A stretch of 64,000 nt of DNA from Levilactobacillus hammesii DSM 16381 (lineage in GTDB: Bacteria > Bacillota > Bacilli > Lactobacillales > Lactobacillaceae). Below are positions 8,654 to 16,530 of this stretch, piece after piece. The number at the start of each line of letters is the position of its first letter. Within the stretch, counting starts at the first letter, position 1. The translations under genes were made by a program, and so were the position numbers. Under the pieces are notes generated by a model. The model was given only the letters and a program-made list of their open reading frames with translations, was not told the origin of the DNA and did no database searches. The stretch covers positions 119,620-183,619 of the forward strand of contig NZ_AZFS01000064.1 in assembly GCF_001434395.1 (NCBI RefSeq), in the 5' to 3' direction.

Positions 8654-9199
8654 ATGAAGAAACAAGTTTGGCTTTTAGCATTACTTGCGGGGATGACTTT
8701 GGGTGGTGCACAAATGGTGACCCCCACAACGGTCCACGCTAAGGCACAACGGACAATGAAGGTCTATCCGCAACGCCTGCGGGGCACCTGGTACCATTAC
8801 GAGGGCGCCGGTAAATACGACAAGGTCAAGTTTACGGCGACCAAGTGGCGGACGGCGGGCTATGATAACACGCAGCACTACACCCGGACGACAACGTTAC
8901 ATCAACGCTTGGCGAGCGCCGATCCGGCGCAGATTGCCAAGCACACCAACTGGGTGGTCGGCCAGAAGATGTGGGTTCGCCAGGCCAATTGGGTCGGCCT
9001 TCGTGGCTGGAATCAATCAGCCGGGGACGGCACCTACTACAAGGTGGCCAACAAGCCGTATCACGGGCAAAAGCTAGCCGTGCTGAGTGAAGCCGGTGGC
9101 GCCGGCCTGTGGGTTGATCAGCACTATTACGCGTCTAAGCAGGTCGCCAAGCAACTCAAGAACCATCGCTTCCACGGTGAAGTTTACTACGCTTCATAA
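8654..9199 (+). CDS. Secreted protein of unknown function
   Basis: 181 residues. Signal peptide to about residue 30 (MKKQ, hydrophobic core, TTVHA cut site). The mature part is basic and rich in Tyr, Trp, His and Gly, with repeated short HYT/HYY-like stretches; it resembles small exported proteins common in lactobacilli, for which no function is known to me. GGGGAGGAG upstream supports ATG 8654. It precedes the putative secreted ADP-ribosyltransferase gene, but 500 bases with a terminator and a repeat lie between, so they are not obviously one operon. Confidence 0.75.
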   Translation: MKKQVWLLALLAGMTLGGAQMVTPTTVHAKAQRTMKVYPQRLRGTWYHYEGAGKYDKVKFTATKWRTAGYDNTQHYTRTTTLHQRLASADPAQIAKHTNWVVGQKMWVRQANWVGLRGWNQSAGDGTYYKVANKPYHGQKLAVLSEAGGAGLWVDQHYYASKQVAKQLKNHRFHGEVYYAS

Positions 9200-9220
9200 G
9201 ATTTAATTGCAGAATAAAGA

Positions 9221-9354
9221 GTGGAACAGCAGGCGGTTAGTTTGCGAGCATTAACGTGAGAACAGGGGTTATGCCTGATCTTGGCATAATTTCTGTTCTC
9301 GGGTTAAGCGCAACAAACTGCCTGATGGTCCACGTTTCGACACCATCATGGTAA
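9221..9354 (+). repeat. Structured intergenic repeat, family R1 (copy A)
   Basis: Shares the boxes CGGTTAGT, GAGCATTAACGT, GTTAAGCG, ACTGCC, CACGTTTCG and CACCATYATGG with the element at 54368-54577. Between the boxes the sequence differs but still pairs: here outer arms GTGGA/TCCAC and CAGGC/GCCTG, inner arms GAGAACAG (9258-9265) / CTGTTCTC (9293-9300) and TTATGCC/GGCATAA. Conserved single strands joined by changing stems suggest a folded RNA or hairpin-dependent DNA element. Confidence 0.6.
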
Positions 9355-9361
9355 AAACAAA

Positions 9362-9404
9362 AAGGCTATTTCAGAACTTCAACGTTTTGAAATAGCCTTT
9401 TTTG
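9362..9404 (+). terminator. Terminator hairpin at the end of repeat R1 copy A
   Basis: AAGGCTATTTCA and TGAAATAGCCTT pair around an 18-base loop and are followed by TTTT. The tail TTTTTGAGTGACA recurs after the hairpin at 31500-31546. Confidence 0.7.
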
Positions 9405-9600
9405 AGTGACATCCCAGCACCTTTCTAGTTTCACCGGGTTATCACGACTGATGACTTTTGTGAGATCACTAAAACTCGCCAACGGCTGGCTACTCACCTC
9501 CGTTGAGGCTCGGGTTCGATGCGCATTTGAAGCGAATTAGCCATGAAGTTTGCTGCTAGAATAGTCTCCGCTATAACGATTAAGTTTTGCCCCTGAATGA

Positions 9601-9628
9601 TTCAATGGCATCGCTATCATGCTATAAT
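9601..9628 (+). promoter_or_regulatory. Extended -10 promoter of the putative ADP-ribosyltransferase gene
   Basis: TGCTATAAT at 9620-9628 is an extended -10; TTCAAT at 9601-9606 is a weak -35 16 bases upstream. A 5' leader of about 70 bases would precede the ATG. Confidence 0.5.
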
Positions 9629-9702
9629 GGTGAGCGGAACAATTAGGGTGAATGGCTGGCGGGGAAATCCAGTCGGCACCCGTTTTTGGAGGAGGAGTTT
9701 TG

Positions 9703-10668
9703 ATGAAAAGGACACTAGGGGTATTACTGATGGTCGGGATGGGACTCGTTCTCGGGAGCGGGCTAGCAACGACTGCCAGCGCTAAGACGAAAGCTAAAGC
9801 GCCTAAACTCGTCTACATTGAGAGTCAGCTCAACACAAACACTTCGGCGGGGACCCAACAGGTCGTGACACGGCGTTCCGTGACCGCGCTCACACAACCA
9901 ACGGATCAGTCCGCACCGGAGAGTGTGTCGATTCCTAAGAATACGGCACTGTCCGTGGTCCGCCGAACGGGAAGCGATGCTATCGTGGTGGCCCCGGGAT
10001 CGACCCAGATCCTACTGGTGACCAACGTGGGTCGGATGACCTATAGCAATCGTGCCATTAAGCTGACCAAGAAGCACTATCGCCAGATGGTGAAGCAGTC
10101 CAAAGCCTGGGCAGGTAAGCTCAGCAAGCGGCAGGTCAAGGTGATCGGCGTCTACACGGGCGACGGTTCCGACAAGATTAACAACGCCTTACGCTATCCC
10201 AAACGCAAGACGACCGCTAAGACACGGCAACGCGTGAAGGATCTGACGGCTAGTCTGAAGACCTTTAAGTTGGCGCACCCCATGACGGTCTACCGGGGAA
10301 CCTCTAAGAAGGTGGCGCGACTCGCCCTGCACCAGGCCAAGTTAAAGCCAGGCGCTATTTACAGAGATCCGGGTTTTGCTTCAACGAGCACGAGTCATGC
10401 GGTAGCAACGGAATTCACTTCACAGATTCTATTGAAGATTAACTTTCCTAAGGGCTATCACGGCGCCTATATTGCGCCCATTTCTCAGTACGATGACGAG
10501 AAGGAATATCTCCTGAATCCCAATACGAAGCTCGTGGTGACGAAGGTGCAAACCGTCACGGGAACTGAGAGAACTCAAATTTTGGAACAAACGGGTAAAA
10601 AAACAACCCAACACACGGATCATGAAAAAACGTCTTACCAATTGGTTACCTTGAATTTAATGCAGTAA
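9703..10668 (+). CDS. Putative secreted mono-ADP-ribosyltransferase (R-STS-ExE fold)
   Basis: 321 residues. Signal peptide to about residue 27 (TTASA cut site). Residues 150-165 read VYTGDGSDKINNALR, like the helix opening clostridial binary-toxin catalytic domains. Then come the three marks of the Arg-class ADP-ribosyltransferase fold: VYRG with Arg198, GFASTSTS with STS at 227-229, and YDDEKEY with Glu266 and Glu268 as ExE. Such enzymes move ADP-ribose from NAD to a protein, usually to Arg when ExE is present. GGAGGAG upstream fixes ATG 9703. No binding or translocation component is nearby. Exported location is inferred from the signal peptide; target unknown. The first 120 mature residues are unassigned. 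Confidence 0.78.
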   Translation: MKRTLGVLLMVGMGLVLGSGLATTASAKTKAKAPKLVYIESQLNTNTSAGTQQVVTRRSVTALTQPTDQSAPESVSIPKNTALSVVRRTGSDAIVVAPGSTQILLVTNVGRMTYSNRAIKLTKKHYRQMVKQSKAWAGKLSKRQVKVIGVYTGDGSDKINNALRYPKRKTTAKTRQRVKDLTASLKTFKLAHPMTVYRGTSKKVARLALHQAKLKPGAIYRDPGFASTSTSHAVATEFTSQILLKINFPKGYHGAYIAPISQYDDEKEYLLNPNTKLVVTKVQTVTGTERTQILEQTGKKTTQHTDHEKTSYQLVTLNLMQ

Positions 10669-10671
10669 CGA

Positions 10672-10709
10672 CGATCGCCGGCCCTGAATGGGGTTGGCGA
10701 TTTTTTTGG
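10672..10709 (+). terminator. Terminator after the ADP-ribosyltransferase gene
   Basis: ATCGCC-GGCCC pairs with GGGTT-GGCGAT and is followed by seven T. Confidence 0.8.
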
Positions 10710-10811
10710 TCATTTTCTCTGAGAAAGGGCCTTGCATTCTAAAAAAGATGTGCTATATTGAAGTTGGTAATTGAGCACTCACTTAATTTTATGAGCAGAG
10801 GAGGGATTGCC

Positions 10812-11558
10812 ATGAGAAATCGGGTCTATCACAGCTTTCAAGAGGATTTCGTTACCAGTCGTCATCAGGATTGGCAATTGCCTGCCGATTACGACTGGCA
10901 GTCATCGGGCAAACGGTGGCAACAACGGCTAGTCCGCGTCACTGCCAACAGTCTCAGTTATCTTTACTGTCACATTGGGCGATCCGTGACGTTTAAGAAT
11001 GCTTGGCGGCTCAAGGCGGCCGGTGATCACGGGTTTGTATTGTATGGCAATCATACCCAGCCGACCGGGGATGTGCTGATTCCCTATTATCTAGGTGATC
11101 ATCGCACGTTTAATGCCCTAGTCAGTCCGGCTAATCTGGGAATTCCCGTTATCGGCTCACTGGCGAGCCGGGGTGGGGCGCTCCCGACACCGCAAACGCT
11201 TCATCAACTGGGACGATTTAACCGAGCGGTTATGGCGAAGCTCGCAGCTGATGAATGGGTGCTGATTTATCCCGAAGAGCACGTCTGGCCCTACTATACG
11301 GGCGTTCGACCGTTCAATCCCGCCGCGTTTCATTTTCCCGTGGCGGCTCAGGTTCCCGCCTATTGTTTGACGGTTACCTATCGCAAACGTTGGGGGCGAC
11401 GACCACGACTGGTCGTTTACCTGGATGGTCCCTTTTTCCCGGACGCGAGCCTACCGGCAAAGCAGCAACAGCGCGTGCTCCAACAACAGATCCAAGCGCA
11501 GATGACCAAGCGCGCGGCGACGAGCAACGTACAGTACGTGACTTACGAGGAGGGGTGA
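10812..11558 (+). CDS. PlsC-like acyltransferase, first of the GT8 cluster
   Basis: 248 residues. Carries the acyltransferase motif NHTQPTGD (HxxxxD, about residue 80) and the YPEEHVWPYY segment corresponding to the glycerophospholipid acyltransferase substrate-binding region. It probably moves an acyl group to a lipid or sugar at the membrane. GAGGAGGG before ATG 10812 chooses this start; the frame stays open 18 codons further. It opens a five-gene run (acyltransferase, three GT8 glycosyltransferases, acyltransferase) with almost no spacing, suggesting joint assembly of an acylated glycolipid or glycan. Confidence 0.8.
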   Translation: MRNRVYHSFQEDFVTSRHQDWQLPADYDWQSSGKRWQQRLVRVTANSLSYLYCHIGRSVTFKNAWRLKAAGDHGFVLYGNHTQPTGDVLIPYYLGDHRTFNALVSPANLGIPVIGSLASRGGALPTPQTLHQLGRFNRAVMAKLAADEWVLIYPEEHVWPYYTGVRPFNPAAFHFPVAAQVPAYCLTVTYRKRWGRRPRLVVYLDGPFFPDASLPAKQQQRVLQQQIQAQMTKRAATSNVQYVTYEEG

Positions 11559-11561
11559 AGG

Positions 11562-12383
11562 GTGAATATTCTCTATTGTGGCGATAGTCATATGAAACCG
11601 GGCTTACTGATCTCGATCCTATCGTTACTGAAAGAAACGCATGAGCCGTTAGCTATCTACATTTTAACGGCAGCCATGCAGAGCGACACGCGGCAGTTCG
11701 AACCGCTCACGGTGAAAACGGTGGCGGAACTGGATGCGATAGTCAAGCAGGCCAATCCAGCTAGTTGCGTGACCCGTATTGACGTGACGGCTTTGGTGGC
11801 CGCGGAGCCACTCACGGCCAACCGCAATACGATCTTTACCCCGTGCTGTATGTTGCGGTTATATGCCGATCAGGTGGCCCAGTTACCGGACAAGCTCCTC
11901 TACCTCGATACCGACGTCATCTGCCGACTGAATTGCCAACCCTTTTACCACCAAGATATTCGTGAAATTGAGCTGGCTGGCGTGCTGGATCATTACGGGC
12001 GCTGGTTCTTCCATCAAAGTTGGCGGCACTTTGACTATATGAATTCGGGGATGCTGCTTCTCAATCTCAAGGTGATTCGGCGCACGGGCCTGTTTGCACG
12101 CTGTCGTGAGCTATGTCGGACTGAAGAGATGTTCATGCCCGATCAATCCGCGATTAATCGCTTGGTGACGCGCAAACGTCTACTACCACGACGTTACAAC
12201 GAACAGCGACGTCTCAAAGCCAATACGGTTTTTCAGCATTTTACCACCAGTTTTCGACTGTTCCCGTGGCTGCATACCCTGACGGTCAAGCCGTGGCAGG
12301 TCGAGGACGTTCATCGTAAATTAAAATTACACGAATATGATGATATTTTAACGGACTATCAAAAATTAATTGTGACCCTGTAA
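11562..12383 (+). CDS. GT8-family glycosyltransferase
   Basis: 273 residues with the GT8 layout: N-terminal MNILYCGDSH, substrate loop near residue 95 and the metal-binding DTD in YLDTDVI near residue 121, then MNSGMLLLNL. GT8 enzymes are retaining transferases of glucose or galactose, often onto lipopolysaccharide-like or protein acceptors. GTG 11562 lies behind GAGGAGGGG, three bases after the acyltransferase stop. It is clearly different from the two GT8 genes that follow, lacking their IPIFFSINDAYAPF start. Confidence 0.85.
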   Translation: MNILYCGDSHMKPGLLISILSLLKETHEPLAIYILTAAMQSDTRQFEPLTVKTVAELDAIVKQANPASCVTRIDVTALVAAEPLTANRNTIFTPCCMLRLYADQVAQLPDKLLYLDTDVICRLNCQPFYHQDIREIELAGVLDHYGRWFFHQSWRHFDYMNSGMLLLNLKVIRRTGLFARCRELCRTEEMFMPDQSAINRLVTRKRLLPRRYNEQRRLKANTVFQHFTTSFRLFPWLHTLTVKPWQVEDVHRKLKLHEYDDILTDYQKLIVTL

Positions 12384-12396
12384 GGAGGAGACCACG

Positions 12397-13344
12397 ATGA
12401 CCCAACCAATTCCAATTTTCTTTTCCATCAATGATGCCTATGCGCCATTTCTCTCAGTCGCGATGACGTCCATCATTGCCCATGCCGATCCGCAGCGCCA
12501 GTACGACCTGATTGTTTTGTACGAAGATCTTAACGCGGAGAACCGGGAGCGGTTGGGACAACTGGCAACGACCAACGTTTCGATTCGCTTTGTTACGGTC
12601 AGCGATGACCTGATGAAGCAGTTGGCCGGGGAGCACATGAAGTTACGTGGGGCCACGTTTACCCTCACAATCTACTATCGGCTCTTCATTGCCGCCATGT
12701 TTCCCCAGTACGACCAAGCCATCTACCTCGATGCCGATGTGGTGACGACCACGGACCTGGCCGCACTGTTCCAGACGGATCTGGGGGACCATTTGGTCGG
12801 GGCCGTGCAGGACACCTTTGCTGCCGATCATCCGCAGAGTGTGCAGTACGTGACGCAGCACCTGCAGTTGCCAATTACCGACTACTTTAACTCTGGCGTG
12901 ATGGTGTTGAATCTAAAGCAGATGCGCGCCGAGAAATTCAACGAGACCTTTACCCACTTGCTGACGACCTATCACGCCGAGTTCATTGCGCCGGATCAAG
13001 ATTATTTGAACATTCTGTGCCGGGATCGCGTGACACACCTCGATCGTGCTTGGAATGTGATGCCGACCCAGCAGAACCGGGTGACCGCGCCCAAGCTGAT
13101 TCACTACAGCTTGTTTGGCAAGCCGTGGCACTACGCGGATGCACAGAATGGCCAGTATTTCTGGGACATCGCGCCGCAATCCCCGTATTTCGCAGAAATT
13201 AAGGCGATCCAACGCGCCTTCACGGCTGCGGATCGTGCCAAGGATCAGGCCACTGAGACGGGGTTATTGGCTACGCTACACGCTTTTTCGGCGAAGAATA
13301 GTGATGATATTCAGCAGATTAGAAGAGAATTAATCAGCGACTAA
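12397..13344 (+). CDS. GT8-family glycosyltransferase (tandem paralogue 1)
   Basis: 315 residues. Begins TQPIPIFFSINDAYAPFLSVAMTSI, has the DxD metal site as YLDADVV near residue 108, the FNSGVMVLNL segment and IHYSLFGKPWHY near residue 235, the full GT8 set. GGAGGAG precedes ATG 12397. It and the next gene are obviously duplicates, closely similar along their whole length, so they may add successive sugars to the same acceptor. Acceptor and donor cannot be told from sequence. Confidence 0.9.
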   Translation: MTQPIPIFFSINDAYAPFLSVAMTSIIAHADPQRQYDLIVLYEDLNAENRERLGQLATTNVSIRFVTVSDDLMKQLAGEHMKLRGATFTLTIYYRLFIAAMFPQYDQAIYLDADVVTTTDLAALFQTDLGDHLVGAVQDTFAADHPQSVQYVTQHLQLPITDYFNSGVMVLNLKQMRAEKFNETFTHLLTTYHAEFIAPDQDYLNILCRDRVTHLDRAWNVMPTQQNRVTAPKLIHYSLFGKPWHYADAQNGQYFWDIAPQSPYFAEIKAIQRAFTAADRAKDQATETGLLATLHAFSAKNSDDIQQIRRELISD

Positions 13345-13365
13345 ATAGGTGAGGAGGGTGCTAAC

Positions 13366-14310
13366 ATGACGAAAGCTATTCCAATTTTCTTTTCCATCAA
13401 CGATGCCTACGCGCCGTTTTTATCGGTGACGATAACCTCAATTAAAGCCCATTCGAATCCCCGGCAAAACTACGAATTGATTGTTTTATATGAGGTGCTG
13501 AGTGTTGAAAACCGTGAGCGATTGGGAAACATGGCGACCGGCAACGTGGCGATTCGCTTTGTGCAGCTTAGCCCGGACCTGCTCGCCCGGTTGGCCGGAG
13601 AACACCGGAAGCTGCCATGGGCAAACTTCACCCTGTCGATCTACTACCGGCTGTTCATTGCCGCGATGTTTCCCCAGTATGATCAGGCCATCTATCTCGA
13701 TGCTGATGTCGTGGTGGCAACCGATCTGGCGGCGCTCTTCTGCATGGACCTAGGCGATCACTTGGTCGGTGCCGTTCGGGAGACCTTTGCGATTGAACAC
13801 CCGCAGAGTCTACGCTACGTCGAACATCACCTGCAGTTGCCAATTGCTCAGTATTTTAACTCCGGCGTGTTATTGCTGAATCTGCGTCAGATGCGAGCAG
13901 AGGGGTTTAGCGAGAATTTTAGTCGTCTGCTGGCGACCTATCACCTTGACTTCATTGCGCCGGATCAGGATTATTTGAATGAATTGTGTCGCGATCGTGT
14001 CCTGTATCTGGATCCCGCTTGGAACACCATGCCTACACGGGGTAAGCGGGTTGTTCCCAAAGTGGCGCACTACACCTTGTTCAGTAAGCCGTGGCACTAC
14101 CCGGCGGCACAGAACGCCCAGTATTTCTGGGATATCGCGCCTCAGTCTCCATACTATGCGGAAATCCTGGCCATTCAACGGGTGTTCACCGCAGCGGACC
14201 GCGCCAAGGATCGTACGGCTGAGCACAACCTCCTACGGACACTCGCCATTTATGCGGAGAAACAACCAGCTAATGTCTGGCAGATTAAAAAAGAATTGGA
14301 GTTGATCTAA
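13366..14310 (+). CDS. GT8-family glycosyltransferase (tandem paralogue 2)
   Basis: 314 residues, near-colinear with the preceding gene: same IPIFFSINDAYAPFLSV start, YLDADVV metal site, FNSGVLLLNL and HYTLFSKPWHY. GAGGAGGG precedes ATG 13366. Differences are spread along the gene, so the duplication is not recent. Its stop is one base before the start of the second acyltransferase. Confidence 0.9.
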   Translation: MTKAIPIFFSINDAYAPFLSVTITSIKAHSNPRQNYELIVLYEVLSVENRERLGNMATGNVAIRFVQLSPDLLARLAGEHRKLPWANFTLSIYYRLFIAAMFPQYDQAIYLDADVVVATDLAALFCMDLGDHLVGAVRETFAIEHPQSLRYVEHHLQLPIAQYFNSGVLLLNLRQMRAEGFSENFSRLLATYHLDFIAPDQDYLNELCRDRVLYLDPAWNTMPTRGKRVVPKVAHYTLFSKPWHYPAAQNAQYFWDIAPQSPYYAEILAIQRVFTAADRAKDRTAEHNLLRTLAIYAEKQPANVWQIKKELELI

Positions 14311-14311
14311 C

Positions 14312-15205
14312 ATGATTATTGGTGGTATGAAAGAAAAAGTTGTCAAAAACATTGAACATGATGCCGTGACTGGCCAACTGAACGCCAAGGTCGAAGTTAA
14401 TGATCCGATTTTTACGAAGGCCCAACAAACCGCCGTGCTCCAGCGTTACCTTCAGCGCAACGGCACCTTGACCTATCGTTTTAACAATCACGTTTCCCGG
14501 CAGGTCGCGGGGTTGGCCACCCGTTACTTTAATCGGCGGACCCGCTTTGAAGGTTTGGAAAATCTGGCTGGGGTGACCGGCGGCGCCATCATCACCAGCA
14601 ATCATTTTAATCCCCTAGACAACACGGTGGTGCGGCGGATGGTTCAGCGTACCAGTAAGAAACGTCTCTATATTGTGAGTCGGGATACCAACCTGGAGAT
14701 GGGCGGGGTGATTGGCTACCTCATGAATTACTACGACACGATTCCCATTAGTGACGACAAGGAATATGCCGGACGGGTCTTTCCTAAATTCATTCAGCAG
14801 GCACTGGCCCAAGAGCAATATGTGCTGATCTATCCGGAACAGGAGATGTGGTTTAACTACCGTAAGCCACGACCGGTGAAGCGGGGGGCTTATTACTACG
14901 CCGCTAAATTCCAAGTTCCCGTCATCTCCTGTTTCGTCGAGATCCAAGATCTGCCACGCATGGATAATGCCGAGTTTGATCAGGTTCGCTACGTCATGCA
15001 CGTTCTCAAGCCCATTTTCCCTGATCCGCAAAAGTCGGTGCGGGACAATAGCCGTGCCATGATGGCGCTCGATTATCAGCAGAAGAAGACGGCGTACGAA
15101 CAGGCCTATGGCAAGCCCTTGACCTACCAGTTCGAACCCGACGACGTTGCCGGGTGGCGTGGTGAACGCATGCCTTTTGCTCCCAGTGCGGAAAAGACGG
15201 TATAA
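14312..15205 (+). CDS. PlsC-like acyltransferase, last of the GT8 cluster
   Basis: 297 residues with the acyltransferase HxxxxD motif in SNHFNPLD (about residue 98) and LIYPEQEMWFNY, the same segment seen in the first acyltransferase of the run. Both match glycerophospholipid-type acyltransferases; the GT8 genes between them suggest the substrate carries sugar. ATG 14312 is behind GGAG. A TetR gene follows 35 bases later and may control the run. Confidence 0.82.
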   Translation: MIIGGMKEKVVKNIEHDAVTGQLNAKVEVNDPIFTKAQQTAVLQRYLQRNGTLTYRFNNHVSRQVAGLATRYFNRRTRFEGLENLAGVTGGAIITSNHFNPLDNTVVRRMVQRTSKKRLYIVSRDTNLEMGGVIGYLMNYYDTIPISDDKEYAGRVFPKFIQQALAQEQYVLIYPEQEMWFNYRKPRPVKRGAYYYAAKFQVPVISCFVEIQDLPRMDNAEFDQVRYVMHVLKPIFPDPQKSVRDNSRAMMALDYQQKKTAYEQAYGKPLTYQFEPDDVAGWRGERMPFAPSAEKTV

Positions 15206-15240
15206 TTAGAGCTAAACAACTTGAGTGGAGCGATGAAGTT

Positions 15241-15840
15241 ATGACGAAAAAAAGTGACCAGCAACGCCAAAAGATCATTGCGGTCAGTCGAGAATTATTT
15301 ACGGAAAAGGGCTATACGGAAACGTCCACGCGGGAGATTAATGAGCGCGCCGGCATTGCGGAAGGCCTGTTGTACTATTACTTTCCCAAGGGCAAACGGG
15401 AACTGCTGGATCAGATTGTCCATGAAGGCGTCGCGGACCGTATCCGCATTGCAGAAGACATGACGGCCGGGTGGACACGAGAAAATATTGAACGGGATGT
15501 CATTGGCCTCTTTGAAAACATGTGGCGGTTGTTAGGAAATGGCATTGGTTACCAGGAATTTATCATTACGATTCGCAATCGGGCAATGCTGTCGGATGAA
15601 CAGTCTGCGTGGTTGATCACGTCTTTTGACCACGTTCAGAAGCGGGTGGCCCAGCGATTGTTCGAGATTACACCGGCAGAGGTGACCCCAGAGAAGGCGA
15701 CCCAATTGGCAACGGCCATCATGGCGACCTTCCAGAAGGTGATTTTTGATGAATTGTTGATTCGTGATAATCAGGCGTTGCCAGCCAAAACGCACGATTT
15801 TATTGCGGGTCAGATTCATCTGCTCATGAAGCTGATTTAA
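15241..15840 (+). CDS. TetR-family regulator
   Basis: 199 residues. N-terminal helix-turn-helix (EKGYTETSTREINERAGIAEGLLYYYF, residues about 21-48) and a ligand-binding all-helical rest. It is co-directional with and 35 bases behind the acyltransferase/GT8 run, so it may be co-transcribed with it. No palindromic operator was recognised close by. Confidence 0.85.
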   Translation: MTKKSDQQRQKIIAVSRELFTEKGYTETSTREINERAGIAEGLLYYYFPKGKRELLDQIVHEGVADRIRIAEDMTAGWTRENIERDVIGLFENMWRLLGNGIGYQEFIITIRNRAMLSDEQSAWLITSFDHVQKRVAQRLFEITPAEVTPEKATQLATAIMATFQKVIFDELLIRDNQALPAKTHDFIAGQIHLLMKLI

Positions 15841-15929
15841 TTGCGTTAACTAGGGTTGGAAGATGAAATACCCACCGTGGCCCTGTATTGGTAAGCATTA
15901 GCGCCACTAAACTAGTCTAAAGTGGGCGC

Positions 15930-16125
15930 ACTACGGCTGCCAGGGATTCCGCCTGCTGTGGGGACGCTTCAGCCTGGAAGGCCGCCAGTCTTCTCGCTCG
16001 ATTTGGAGCCACGAAGAGCACCTGTCTCCAAAGTCGCCCGTGCTGTAAACTGGCTGAAGCACGCCAGTTAACACCACTTTCACGGCTGGCTCCATCCCTG
16101 GCCTCCTCCGGCTCTGATTGTGTTT
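15930..16125 (+). repeat. Structured intergenic repeat, family R4 (copy A)
   Basis: About 200 bases with no ORF. Closely matches, in reverse, 51722-51900: shared boxes CGGCTGCCAG, CTGTGGGGAC, GTCTCCAAA, CTGTAA, AACACC and GGCCTCCTCCGG. Outer arms are CCAGGGAT (15940-15947) / ATCCCTGG (16094-16101) here but CCAGAGAT/ATCTCTGG there. An inner stem is AACTGGC/GCCAGTT here but AGCCGA/TCGGCT there. Both differences keep pairing. Confidence 0.65.
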
Positions 16126-16235
16126 TATCACAACACATCGTTCGAAAACGTGACTACCCTGCGTATTCGGTTCAGTTAATAACGCCTGCTATAGTTATGA
16201 TCACAGTCAGCTAAGAGCACCATGTAAGCCGTGAG

Positions 16236-16475
16236 GTCGGCAGATATGGCTCAGGTGCGTCGTTCTACTTAGTCAGTAAGTGAACTCCTTACTGGCTTAG
16301 TAGAAAACCAAGCTTGTAGACTCGTGATTTTCGAGGCTTCAAGTTGCGTTCGCCCCGTTCCAGTCCATATCTGCTGACCGGTAAGGCGAAGGGACCACTA
16401 GGTTGCCCAATTTCAGGTTGACTATTATTGCTAGAATAGGTATACCTGATACTTTAAAACTTTAGTTTAGTTACT
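16236..16475 (+). repeat. Structured intergenic repeat, family R2 (copy A)
   Basis: A long fold: GTCGGCAGATATGG (16236-16249) pairs with CCATATCTGCTGAC (16365-16378), enclosing an 18-base-arm hairpin at 16263-16305 with only two mismatches and a smaller CTCG/CGAG hairpin. The 3' part (from GACCGGTAAGGCGAA at 16376) recurs at 62352-62435. The 75 bases between this and R4 copy A show nothing recognisable. Confidence 0.6.
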
Positions 16476-16519
16476 AAAAAGGTGAAGTCCAGCAAGTTTT
16501 GTGGGGCTTCACCTTTTAG
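16476..16519. terminator. Bidirectional terminator
   Basis: AAAAGGTGAAG and CTTCACCTTTT pair, with A run and T run on the two sides; serves the hydrolase gene on the minus strand. Confidence 0.8.
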
Positions 16520-16530
16520 TTTGGCGTGAG

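Noticed and set aside
15917..16138. Minus-strand frames over the R4 repeat
   Set aside because: The two copies of R4 do not keep the frame, while they keep the stems.
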